This document shows, piece by piece, positions 37,901 to 49,825 of a stretch of DNA of 64,000 bases. Source of the stretch: Apostichopus japonicus (lineage: Eukaryota; Echinodermata; Holothuroidea; Aspidochirotida; Stichopodidae); assembly GCF_037975245.1 (NCBI RefSeq), contig NC_092562.1, positions 18,560,554 through 18,624,553 on the forward strand, read 5' to 3'. Numbering within the stretch: the stretch's first letter is position 1; each line of letters opens with the position of its first letter. Made by a program: the position numbers and the translations under genes. The notes beneath the pieces were generated by a model, which searched no databases, had not been told where the DNA came from, and saw nothing but the letters and a program-made list of their open reading frames with translations.

Positions 37901-39310
37901 TTTCAGAGCAGGGCGATGCGGGGGAAAGGGTCGGCAACGGTTATATAACATTCATGAATTAATTTCGGATATGTTACTGCTGATGAATTTCTTTAGAGGT
38001 GTTTTTGCAATGAAACAGTGCCGTGGATTGTTTTCATACATAGAATAGGATAGCAGTATTAATTAACTAAATTTTGAAGTGTTTTTCAACTTCTTCATTT
38101 ACTTAGCAACCGGCTCTCCTTGCCTTCGCTATCCACTCTCCTCAACCTATTCGACCCCCTCCATGCCACCCAAGAAAAACTTCATAAAACACGACATGAA
38201 GAAAATGACATGATATTACGAAGAATACATTTGCGATTATATTATAGCTTTGTAATATATTTTTCGATGGGCAACAAAATATGAGAACTCAACATTCTAT
38301 TTGTTATATATCCTATGTTGGCAACTTGCGGTAAAAGAGACAATATTGGGTACGATATACTGAAGTCAAAATTTTGAAACCTTTAGAGCGCGTTGTTTCA
38401 AAACACACTTTGTTCAATTTCGTAAAGACGCAAGAACGTGGAAGAATTATGGTATATCACCCATATTGTTGTTCTGTTTATTTAATAAGTTTGGTTTGGG
38501 TAACATTACTCTAAGATCTGTTTGTTGTATAATAAAGTACCCTATATTTATATATTTATTGATAAGAAAAAGTGCTGTTATTATCAACAGAACATGACTA
38601 AATGAAGGGGGAAATCGGTATCAGTTTAGGACCTGCAGCTCTGATGAACCGCATGCCTCTCAAATAACTAACGATGTTTTCAGATTACTACTCAATTAAT
38701 TGCTTTAATCTAGTCTCCTGAAAAGACACAATCAGATGATATAATCTGATCTACTAATGACAACACAATGAGGTACAATTATGCAAAAGCAAAGTACTAA
38801 CACTTTGTCTTAACGAATATTAATCATTCAAACGGCATAGCAAATACCGACTTTAGGTTGCCGTGAGTTTAAAAACATTTCCATGACGGGAATGAAGGAT
38901 TAGACAAACTGACCTGACATGGAAATCCCTAATAATTGCAATTCATTAACTTACTTGTCAAGTTTTATGTAACATATCGAGTAAACTTGTAAATATTCCA
39001 CATTTGACTTTGCAAGTGTTGATTATGACACTGATAAAATGTCTGGACGACGAAAACGTTTCTTAATCGAAAAAGTATACATTCATTACTCGTTATATTT
39101 AACGATCATCCAAGTGGTGAAAGAAACCTACAAAAGGCTGTGAGTTGGCTTGATCAATTGAAATAAAATTTCGAATGAGCTTTAAAATAGTTATTTGCAA
39201 TTGAAACAACAACGAAAATAAGAGGAAAGCTTAAGTGATTTCCTTACCTGATACGCAGGAGGTAAATCCATCACCATGGAAAGATCTTTTCCTCGCATCT
39301 CTTGAGCCAT
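31975..39310 (-). CDS. BRICHOS gene 2: type II membrane precursor with cationic C-terminal peptide, 234 aa, five exons
   Basis: Exons (minus strand): 39248-39310, 36532-36699, 35567-35686, 34930-35067, 31975-32190; all GT-AG, all introns phase 0, with exon lengths nearly the same as gene 1. The protein starts MAQEMRGKDL, has PPAY at residues 17-20, a membrane span at about 29-54, sequons NLS at 62 and NQT at 124, and a BRICHOS domain with FDHG, CYFTRL (Cys130) and SSQC (Cys198). The tail differs completely from gene 1: after ESGLVKR comes KMHFRIRIKICISISFGR and the stop. This is a dibasic site, then alternating basic and hydrophobic residues typical of a cationic beta-strand, then Gly-Arg, a potential C-terminal amidation signal. 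Annelid arenicin-type antimicrobial peptides are likewise made from BRICHOS precursors. Peptide release and activity are inference. Confidence 0.85.
32372..32568. repeat. 29-bp minisatellite, about 7 units
   Basis: Unit GGTTCAACTATGTTTTACTG plus GGTCCAACT, repeated about seven times with few changes. The two overlapping open frames here are translations of the repeat and are not genes. Confidence 0.9.
34263..34690. repeat. Minisatellite, about 70-85 bp units
   Basis: Repeats of AAACCCAGTTGGGCCAGTG, AAACCTAGTTCAACCCC and GTTCACCAGTCAACATAGTT blocks, about five units with variable deletions. Its words are related, in inverted orientation, to the 29-bp array at the other end of the same element. 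Confidence 0.8.
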
Positions 39311-40493
39311 AGCGATGAAATAACTTGCAGCGGTGTTTGGCACAACTGTTTATCAGGCAAAGAAATTGTAAGTGTAGCTGGAGCTTATTGGGTTCTAGTC
39401 ACCATCCTGGCTCCTTTTATCCTTTCTGGGAAGCTTACTTTTCTCTTAAAATCCTAGTTACATGTGTCACTGACGTAAGTGATTAACAGATGACCGGATC
39501 CATGATACAATTAGTTTTCAAGATTTTAAAGGTTTTATTAAAGAATTGATGACGCTGGCTGGGTACCTGAGACCTATAAAAACACATAATATAATAAAGT
39601 AAATAATATAAATATAGCCAAATCGACCCTGGTATCTTCACACCATTTACTTCAGGGAAATCCCCAAAATCAACCAATGGTCACCGGTACCATAGAAATA
39701 CCAAACATGTTGTTACTAAATACAGCTGCTATCCGCTACACCAATGGGGGCGTCAACTACTTTAAACCGCGTGACCTTTTGTCGATATGACACCATCAAT
39801 GAGATATATAAGAGACATAAATATACTATTTATTAATAGCGATTGTGCAAAGGGTTGTTCGTAAGTAAACGGTAAGAAATTGTAAACGTAGGTGGCTTTT
39901 ATTATGTGCGAGTCACCATCCCAGCTCCTTTCATCCTTTCCATTGGACGTCTAAACATTCATTTTTTTTCTCTTTCTAAAGACACCAAACATTCCCATTC
40001 CCTTTTCTTCAAGTGAAGGTCTGCTTAAACGACCCCAAGGCAACATCGCCTTATTCATCAAACCAGGGTCTGTCTCTTTGCACGTTACTGTAATGTCTTC
40101 CCTTTAACCTACTGTAATGTATTCCTGTTAACCTTCTATTGTACTATTGCTAAAATCAGTGACCTTACTCTAAAACCATTGAAACTTTACCGTGGTTTGA
40201 ATATAATGATTTTGACTATAATTATTTTTCATTTAATAAAACCAGGATTTAAAAAGGGGTTTGTGTGGCTAAATCATGTGTCGATTACATGTTTTCGAAG
40301 TCGACAGATGACTTTTTACACACATAAGGAAGGGTATTCCAGTTAAAATGGTTTCCAATGTCATTCATCTCGACATTTTTAAAATATGGAGTTTACTCTT
40401 TCAAGGAACCTAAACATAGCTCACTACTCGCATAAATTTGCATACAAGACAACTGTGTTGGAACAAGCGCAATTATCTACCGCAATTATCTAA
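38918..40493 (-). repeat. Inverted-repeat partner of 762-2055, spanning the gene 2 first exon
   Basis: Reverse-complement homologue of 762-2055; it covers the start of intron 1, exon 1, the promoter and about 1 kb upstream of BRICHOS gene 2. The part from about 39800 to 40300 is also repeated at 2123-2715. The exon 1 and TATA part (39154-39430) has no counterpart at 762-2055. Confidence 0.7.
39413..39478 (-). promoter_or_regulatory. Core promoter of BRICHOS gene 2: TATA box and CRE-like site
   Basis: TATA box GGATAAAAGG (39422-39413, minus strand), about 103-112 bp before the ATG, and CRE-like TGACGTAA (39471-39478) 49 bp beyond it. The arrangement matches gene 1. A similar GGATGAAAGGAGCTGGGATGG block without a CRE lies farther upstream near 39912-39935. 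Confidence 0.6.
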
Positions 40494-40976
40494 AAACATC
40501 AGTGAAAGCGGCTGAAAAACAAGTGTATAGCAACTATTAACAAAGTTACACAGAAACTCAAACAAGCCCACCCAAGTTTATTCAGGGTTCTTTTTTCGAA
40601 AAGGAAAAAGAAAAACTAATAATTGTTTCCGAATACAGAATAATCTAATTTCAAATGTTAAACTTTGGCACTGCGCCGATGATAAAAGAAATTAAAGAAG
40701 AAGCACACCCAGCTATTATCACTAACTTTGAGTAAGGAACCGATTGTGATGAACACCTGAACAAATGGAAACATCACTGATCTAAATGTTAATTCATATG
40801 CAGAACTTAAGAGGTTACAACTTGAGCCACATTAAGCTGAAGTTTGGAATGTTTTTTTTTTCTTTTTATTAAACTTGCTTTGTTCATATTTCTGATGAAG
40901 CTTTACTATTAGAAGGGACACTTACTCAAAACGCTGTTTCTTTTCCATATTACAAGGTGGAATGTTAACAGATTTG
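40494..40976. other. Unassigned sequence
   Basis: No gene or recognisable element in this AT-rich stretch. Confidence 0.35.
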
Positions 40977-41246
40977 ACCCTGAAAACAATGCCAGCATAA
41001 GGTAATATCAACTAAGTCAATATGTTAGATTCTACATTTGCAAAACCCATAACTTTAAAAACGTGTAATCGACGCGGGATTTAGCCACAAAACCCCCTTT
41101 CAAATCCGGATTGGTGCCAGCATAAGGTTATATCAACTAGCTCCAATAATTTAGATTCTACATTTGCAAAACCCATTACTTTAAAAACGTGTAATCGACG
41201 CGGGATTTAGCCACAAAACCCCCTTTCAAATCCGGATTGGTGCCAG
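40977..41246 (+). repeat. About 123-bp satellite units, left part
   Basis: Two units of roughly 123 bp containing GCCAGCATAAGGTTATATCA, TTAGATTCTACATTTGCAAA and GTAATCGACGCGGGATTTAG. The last unit stops at GGTGCCAG, where the Ginger-like element begins, and the unit continues at 55444. Further units lie at 57880-58230. Confidence 0.85.
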
Positions 41247-41804
41247 TGTGGCAGTAATGAGTGTCCGGGCGTCCGTAGGACACATATTACTAGGAAATAG
41301 TGTCTCATTTGCGTGAATAGTGTCTCAGGGACACTTTCCCTTGCTTTCTACGCCACCGTGAAAAGTGTCCGGGTTCTCTTAAAATAGCTTTAACGTGGTT
41401 CTGTTGAGTGACAAAAGTTTCTGGCCCTATCTACGTTCCCTTATGACCTTTAAGGAGGAGGTAATTTACCAGCAAAGACCAAGTTGACAATGTTATATCG
41501 GTCAGCATGCACCCTCAAAACTCGGTTAAAGCATAACTAATACTCCGAGTGTCGACAGTTGTGGGAAGGAGGCGGCAAATGTTATTATTCTCGTGGAGAC
41601 TACACCCAGAGGGGCGCTGTCCGCTATATTTCGATTGTCGACTGTCAGTGTCAGAAGGCTGCATAATGTTAAATTTATCTTCTGAACTAATTATAGTCAT
41701 GTCTGTCTGACTCTGCTGCTTATCAATCGTTACTACCATTAGGGTAGTTGTTTTGAAGGTCGGAATTTCTAAACGTTGGAGAGAGATCACCATGTAGGTT
41801 GAAG

Positions 41805-41835
41805 CATGGAGGTAAAATCTGTTTTTACCTCCATG
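41805..41835. repeat. 13-bp stem hairpin
   Basis: CATGGAGGTAAAA at 41805-41817 pairs with TTTTACCTCCATG at 41823-41835 across a 5-base loop. A further CATGGAGGT occurs near 41897. Function unknown. Confidence 0.7.
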
Positions 41836-42242
41836 GTTGAAGGTTAATGTATTTCAACCGGTACGCGGCGGCGGAAAGTTCCCCGCCATCCGGAGCATGG
41901 AGGTCAAATCCGGGGTCAGAGCAGGAAGTTGTTATGGAAAAACTCCCTGGTCAGAGTCAATATATTTTATTCAGTACGCGGGAAATGTGGAAATCTCCCG
42001 CTCTACGTTCTAGGTGTGACAAATTTTTTATTTCACGAATGCGTATTTGCATTCTACTGTAAAATGTATAGGCTACTGCTGTTTACTCAGTGAAGAAAGC
42101 CGAATGTGCCGTCTACGTCGTGAACGTTACATGTCGCAGGCCCAAAATTTCTAAGTAGTTGCATATTTGCACGCACAGTAATTGCATTAAGAGTTGAGAC
42201 CGTTAACTTACTAAGTTACTTAGCCCGATCTGATATTACAAG

Positions 42243-42476
42243 ATGACTTCTCCTAAGCTGGATACCGATGACGAGTACATTATCATTGGAAAATATCTTT
42301 CGTCAGGACTGTACCCTGAAAAGTCTACGTTAAATCTAGAAAGATCGATAAGGGGAAGATCGAAGATTTTTAGACTGACGGGAGATGCCGATCTAGTTTA
42401 CGTCGGCCCACATGGCAACGAAGATAGGCCCTTGGCCAAAGCCCACAAAATTAAAGCTTACGAGAAGGGTTTGGCG
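42243..42476 (+). pseudogene. Ginger-like transposase, N-terminal exon
   Basis: Open for 78 codons from ATG to a donor GTAAGT at 42477. It begins MTSPKLDTDDEYIIIGKYLS. The layout YLSSGLYPEKSTLN, RSIRGRSKIFRL, LVYV resembles the region just before the zinc-binding H2C2 module in gypsy/Ginger-type integrases. No H2C2 exon could be found between here and 45383, so the protein may lack that module or it may be too decayed to see. It is open itself; the pseudogene label follows from the damaged downstream exons. Confidence 0.55.
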
Positions 42477-43462
42477 GTAAGTGTTTTATTTGTTTATTTG
42501 TATAAAACTTTTAGGAATTATTCCCACTGAAGAAAATGATTCCATAGATATGCATATAACTTGAACTAAGTGCATTGGCCATTTGGGCCTTGCAGATTAT
42601 AGGTATATTTTATTATTTGTAAACACCTAAGAGTAGAACTGAAAAGTCTAAACTTTATTAGTGTAAGAGAATATCGTGATGCATAATTAGTCGGCAAGAC
42701 ACGAATAGTATTAGGCTACTATAGGCTAGCCTTACTGCAGCATAGGAGTAAGACTTCGAGAGTTAACCCTTTTTGCAAATAATTTGCTTTATTCAAATTT
42801 AAGCCACTCCGATTGGCAATCTCTGAAATAAAGCCTACTTGGTATAATTTATGTTACTGTGGTAGCTGCCAAAACTTCCAGATCGGCTGTCAGTTACATA
42901 TCAGCTGTGTAGTGTGTACCCATGCTACCATGAGTATACAAGCTTTTAATTTCAATAATGATTATGTGTTTGAAATTGCTAGGTTACAAACAAAAAGAAA
43001 TCATCAGGATAGGACTTTTCAGATTTTCTGAAAGATATGTCCTGGCCTCCTGGGATTAGTCCCCTTACTAGTTAAAACACAAGGTAGCAAGGGAGAGGGG
43101 GGGGGGTCCCTGTATTGTCCATATTGGAGGATCAATTAAATTAATGAGTGTTACTTTATTATCTCTTTCTTTTAGAGGTTTTCCCATATTTTTTTAAAAT
43201 ATTGGTGCCGGGATGTGCACAGACACTGCAGCAGGTCGAATATATGCTATAGGTAATCAGTTGGCCACCTGCCCATCACTTCATTGTCAGGAGGTTAGCT
43301 GTGTTGGCTAATAATGTACGGTTTAATGGTCCTTTTTGCTGGTGATATTTTAATTATGCAAACATGTACATGGTTATGGTATGAATATTCATTAAACATT
43401 CTTCCACAGTAATTAAGGTTGTTAATATATGCACAAAACAATGTTGCAATTAAATAAGTGCA

Positions 43463-43512
43463 GGTTAAACCATGGAGCTATAAACCTGGGATTATAGCTC
43501 CATGGTTAAACC
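43463..43512. repeat. Perfect 21-bp hairpin
   Basis: GGTTAAACCATGGAGCTATA plus A at 43463-43483 is followed after 8 bases by its exact complement at 43492-43512. It lies in an intron of the Ginger-like transposase. It could be a small inverted-repeat element or a structure in the transcript. Confidence 0.85.
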
Positions 43513-45382
43513 AAGTTTATATCATTTATATTAAATTTGCAATGTATTATCACATGTAGACACTGCTTGGTGATATACTGTAGTATTGCTAGAATGGTGA
43601 CCAGAATGGACCTAAAAACTAATATAGTGTAATCTCTTTGACAAATTTGAGGGTGGGTGAATACATTTCTATTCAGGAGGATAGCTGCAGGTGTTGAGAG
43701 AAACAATTGAAAAAAGAGCAAATAAAAATGCACAACAATTTGCTTTTGTTTTATCCCACATGTTATCATGAACTTATTTGACCAAATGATAGGAGTATTT
43801 GGTATAAGACCCTAATTTGAAAGAAAGGGATCCGAGAAGGTGGCTTAATCAATAGAAATATCAGGTTCATTTCAATTTCTGTAAGAGTCCTTGTAGGACA
43901 CGAGTGGTGACAATTTTATCACCTAAGTATTTTTTTCATCGGCATTTCAGCAGGAGGCACTGATTATGATGGAATCTGCAATGGAAGTTGTGTAACATGT
44001 TTTTTAGATCCTAGCTCATAGGCCTTACATGTTAATGGAATACATATGGACCATCTTATGCGTTGAGCTTATAAATGCTAGGCCTGGGTCGAAAATACTG
44101 TTCACAAGCAGCACAGTTATCACTAAATCATTTTGTTTTTGTCATCTAAAAGCAATATTTGTTTGCATGATTGTAACTGCAAAGTCATTCACCATATGCA
44201 TATCAAGTTATCAACCGATGCTTAAAGTTTGCATCCCTTTGTTGGCCAGTGCAAGAGTATAAGGAGTATGTGTGGAGATTGCCCAGAGAATGAAAGATCT
44301 AGCTCATTCATTTGTTCTCAAATTTATAATTTACTAAGCATATATTAAAGATGATCATGATGGTGGTACATTCAGTAGACTTAATGACTCGCAGTACTGT
44401 CAGGAATTTTCATGTACTGCAGCCATAAACACAAATTCCGCTAAGAACACATCTTGGTATTTTTTTTTAGCTGCGTATAATTAAAGCAACAGGAAAACCT
44501 TTACATAGGATTATCTGATATGAATTTCAAAATGAAAAGAAAACTGAATTGTGATATGAAGCAAGAATGACACATGAACATAACAGAGTTCAGTAGTTGA
44601 ATTGTTGTCATAAAGAAGTATCCGAGAAAATGTCCTAGGTACGTACATTCATATGCAGTTCATAACTAAAGTACAAACAAAGCCATAGCCTTTTGTCCAA
44701 AATTCATCACCAATGAACCCATATGCTTATTTCAACATCTGTTTAAGTAAAATTTGCTACTTGGTTAATAACCAAGAAGTCTTTCCTTCCATATACTGTA
44801 ACTCTACAGTGTGAATTTCTGTCATTAATATAAAAAAATTCTGCAAATTCCCTTCAAAGATTAATTTGTAACATTTCTAAATGGATTACAATATGGATAC
44901 CAAAGTATAGGTTGTACCAATGTATGCTTCCTACATCAGTTAGGTGTAACCCTGTCATCTCACTGACAGATTCCAAGGCAATTTTCGGACTAACTATCAA
45001 TCACTCATCCAGTTACTTATACATCTGTCCCCCCCCCACCCCACATTCAAAGGTGATGAAAATGGTTACCCAGGCCTATGATAGTCCCTAGTGACAATTA
45101 CCATCTAGATTGTCAGCTAGATGGATCACTGCATGTGACTTGCATCTCACTTCAGAGATTTCCCATTGCATATAACAGTTGGGTTTGACAAGTCAGTAAG
45201 TATATAATAGGTTTGGTAATGAAGAAAAAACTTGGTAACAGAGTCTTCCAGTGTGAGTTACAATAAAAAAAAAACAATTGAATGTTTAGCATTTTACAAA
45301 ACTCAGATAAAAATCACTTGAACATCAGTTCGTATGATAAGATTGTGTATGGTTCTGAATGCTATTTTACTTCTCTTTTTAG

Positions 45383-47244
45383 ATGGGTGTGGATATGATT
45401 GGACCCCTTCCAGAGACCATCAATGGAAATAAGTACATCATATAAACCCTATGTGACTATTTTTCAAAATGGCCAGAGGCTGTTGCTGTAAGAAACAAAA
45501 CAGCAAAAACTGTTGCAAACTTTCTGTTTGAAACCATGGCCAGGTAAATATCCATCTACTTTTGTTGCTACTTTACATAGCATACATATGAAATTAATTA
45601 CGTAGACCTACAATTTGCACTGTTTTAACTGTAACCCAGAAAGCGGCCAAATGGTTACAGGAATTTATAGAAGTTGATTGTTCAGTTAATGTCAATAAAA
45701 TGTTAGTGGGATATGGTCAGTGCTTTTAACTTACTTTTTTTTTAAATCAGTGCTGAAATGATTTCCTGATTAAACCATGCAGCCATTCTGCAGATGCCAG
45801 TAGTTCATTACATTACTCGTAATCAATACTTTAACAATAGTTATTTGAATGTTTCCATTTATTTAGATTTGGGTGCATGAAAATTGTCATCTCGGACCAG
45901 AAAGGAGAATTTGTTAATGCTCTGAACAAGTCCCTGTTTATCATGATAGGGGTAGACCACAGAGAATCCTCTAGCTACCACCCACAGACCAATGGGCTTG
46001 ATGAAAGATTCAACCAAACTCTGCAAAGGTCACTCATCAATGTTGTCAATGAAGACCAACATGACTGAGATGAAATGCTGTCTTCAATTCTCATGGGGTA
46101 CCATACAGCAAACATGGTTCAATAGGTCTTTCACCTTTTGCTGTGATGTTTGGAAGGTTTGTAATAATTTAAACCTACCATTGCTGAATAGATATTTACA
46201 TTTGCTAAGGCCATATACAGAGAAAAAGCAATCAGGGATAAGAGAGTTTGGACAAATCTTGCATAGCTACACCAGTCCTCTGTACGATAAAATCTAATTT
46301 GACACATCCCAGGTCCTGGGAAAAACCGCTAAATAGAGGACCATCAATAACCTAATTTAAGTTACAATATCTAAACAAATAAATATTAACCCTGTATATG
46401 GTACACTCTGCAGCAAGTACAAAATATGAACATTAATTAAACTGTAAATGCATGCCCATTAATTTAAAAGATACATGCAATTAATGCCACTGACATTGGT
46501 TTTGTTTTGCATATACTATACTATATTTATCATAATTGACTGGTATGCAAGTTGGACCTATAACAGCACATAAGGGTGTTATATTTGTGCTGGTTTGAGT
46601 ATGTGATGTGACTCAAATTTCTGGTCAAATGGTCTTAATAGTAAAAATAAAATATATAAAAATTTGTTTATTCTTCAGTCAATGAAGTGTTGTGAATAAT
46701 TGAATGTTAATTTATCTTCATATATCCAGAGAGCCATTGCGACCAGTCGACATGGAAGACTCCATTGTCCAACAAGAAGCTCCTACTACAGACTGCAGCG
46801 ATGCACAGCGGGAGAGGGTTGTTCAACTCATGTCACAGTCGTGGGACATAATCAAAAAGTGTTGTAAAAGACAATATTGGCAAAGCCCAAGAACGGCAAA
46901 AAAAGAATTTGGATAATAGGCACCAAAAAAGGTAATTATATAATGCCATGTTGTACATTGAAGTTGTAGTTAAATGAATGGCAACATGTGCATTGTATTA
47001 TGATGTTTACGTATATCTGCTGGATTTTATTTTATTCAGAGCTTCGAAGTTGGTTCCAGTGTTCTCGTACAGAATGCTAGAAAGGATGCCCGAATAGGAG
47101 GGAAGCTTGAAAACTCTTGGCTAATTGGGCCGTATGAAGTGAAGGCTGTGAATGAGAAAGGACTGTACACACTTATTAACAGTACCACAGGCCTTCCTCA
47201 GAAGAAGAAATTCAATTCAAATTTACTTAAAGAATTTTGCACAA
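45383..47244 (+). pseudogene. Ginger-like integrase (transposase), four decayed exons
   Basis: Exons by splice signals: 45383-45543, 45867-46156, 46730-46931, 47040-47244. Exon 1 begins MGVDMIGPLPE with GNKYII and YFSKWPEA, holding the first Asp region of a DDE integrase core. Exon 2 carries the second Asp (VISDQKGEFV) and the Glu motif YHPQTNGLDERFNQTLQ, ending SPFAVMFG after a frameshift. Exon 3 begins REPLRPVDMED. Exon 4 has LVQNARKDARIGGKLENSWL then GPYEV, the GPY-type C-terminal module. Damage: TAA right after KYII (about 45443), TGA after DQHD (46066-46068), a frameshift near 46115, another near 46858. The exon 1/2 and 2/3 junctions keep consistent phase. Catalytic Asp and Glu motifs remain, but the reading frame cannot give a full protein. 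Confidence 0.8.
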
Positions 47245-47639
47245 GTAAGATTTCTTTGCAGTATTTTTTTTTGGAGGGGGGGGGGGGTGGGGGGGGAGGA
47301 TTGGCATGATTCCTTCAGAATTTCCTTAAAAATAATCAGCAACTTAATCAGTTCTGAGTATTTGATGGCTTATGTGAGGGTAAAGGACTGTAGTGGTCTT
47401 TACACAATAAATCAGTTTCGACTTAATGGCCTAACAAATTAACCATTATTGCCAACAATAATAAAGACAGGAATAAGTTAATTAGAAGAAAACTTCAGTT
47501 TCCTGACAATTGTTTTCAGAAATTAAATTTCATTTGTTTTCGTTTCGAGAAGATAATTTTATTTGATGTCAGTTTGAAACTCTGCAATTTAATGTTCAAC
47601 TTCTGAAGAGCAGCTTTCCTGGCTTTGATAATAATCATA

Positions 47640-48081
47640 ACCTATTCATTGATGCTGGCGTGTGTGTGCGTGTCTTTGTACCGCCCACATTGTAAACACT
47701 ATATCTCAAGAATCGAAGCTTAGACTGATCCCATAGTTTGTGCAAAAGAGTACATTGTTGAGTACAAGAAGCGTATTGTATTGTTTGAGGTCAAAGGTCA
47801 AATTGTGAAACCTTGTAAACATGGTATCTCAATATTGGAAGCTTGGGCAGATCTCGTACTTGGTAAGATAGTGCATAACATTGACTAAAAGAAACTGTTT
47901 GATTTTGTCGGAGGTCATAAAGGTCATTTGAAGTCAAAAAATGCCAAACAGTTACCTCACTCCCCTCTAACCTGTCCCTACACTAACGCACCTTCCTAAA
48001 CATAATATCTCAGAAGCTTGGAACGATCGCATATATGATATGTAATTGTACCACATTGAGTACAGAAGCCTAATGTTGTGG
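47640..48081. repeat. Dispersed repeat with AGGTCAAAGGTCA, left part
   Basis: About 3.5 units of a roughly 120-bp repeat: words such as TATCTCA, AGCTTGG, AGATCTCGTA, CATTGAGTACA and GAGGTCAAAGGTCAAATTG recur. The hAT-like MITE at 48090-49052 splits it; it continues at 49061-49290. Related copies lie at 52440-52870. I associate this style of repeat with echinoderm genomes, from general familiarity only. Confidence 0.65.
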
Positions 48082-48089
48082 GCCAAGGT

Positions 48090-49052
<963 letters not shown>

Positions 49053-49060
49053 GCCGAGGT

Positions 49061-49290
49061 CAATGGATCGTTTGAGGGTTCAAATTGTGAAAACCATGTT
49101 TTACACAATATTTCAAAAGGACAGATGTCATATTTAGTATGTTGATGTATCACATTTAGTAAATGAAACCTGTTGTTGAGGTCATCATCATTTCAGGATA
49201 GCCTGTGATATTGCAAATTTATTGTTTGTCACATCACACTGCTTTACTAAGATCGAATATGTTCTACACCCTAACTATAAATTATGTCAG
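49061..49290. repeat. Dispersed repeat with AGGTCAAAGGTCA, right part
   Basis: Continuation of the repeat interrupted at 48081, beginning CAATGGATCGTTTGAGGG. Its end (TTTGTCACATCACACTGCTT and onward) matches the end of the copy near 52850-52880. Confidence 0.6.
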
Positions 49291-49395
49291 ATTCATGAAA
49301 AAAAACTGCTCATGTTACATCATTGAATTAATGCTATTTGAAAGAAGTACATGGCATTGCTCACAATATTGCTAGTAATATTGGAGTGTTAGCTT

Positions 49396-49643
49396 GGAGT
49401 GTTAGCTCAGTGGTTAACGCCGGTGCCTTTCAATCATAAGGTCCCCGGTTCGAGTCACTCCCAGATTAATGTATGTCGTCCAGTTACAGAGTTGTTGACA
49501 ATTAACAATTCATAATTATGGACGTTAAATATGAATGTAAGAGACTGACTTCGGTCAGCTTGCAGCTTTGATAAGCCTATGAGGCTTCTTCGCGAGTTCC
49601 TGCTTGCAGAGGATCTAATATACATACATACACACACACACAC
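49396..49643 (+). mobile_element. tRNA-derived SINE, full length
   Basis: Begins with a tRNA-like head (49396-49460) carrying the A box TAGCTCAGTGGTTAACGC and the B box GGTTCGAGTCACTCC. The head is followed by a body with GTCGTCCAGTTACAGAGTTG and GAGACTGACTTCGGTCAGCT, then an ATAC/AC microsatellite tail. Copies in the other orientation lie at 3934-4135 and 5283-5530. The 88-aa minus-strand frame overlapping it is not a gene. Confidence 0.85.
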
Positions 49644-49825
49644 AATATTATTATAATATTCCCATGGAATTTTCTGTGCTATGATAGCTGAAGGAGAGAG
49701 GGAATCCCTTACACTGGCCAAGTGGCGAGTTTTTCACAAAAAAAATCGTAAGGCCTATTTTTACAATTCATGGTTAAGTAAGTTTCCAGTGTGCTATTAT
49801 TGTGTTATTTGCTTTGATTCAACAG

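Noticed and set aside
45383-47244. LTR retrotransposon of the gypsy type
   Set aside because: The integrase resembles gypsy, but there is no reverse transcriptase, RNase H, protease or LTR, the exons are separated by introns, and inverted ends bound the element.
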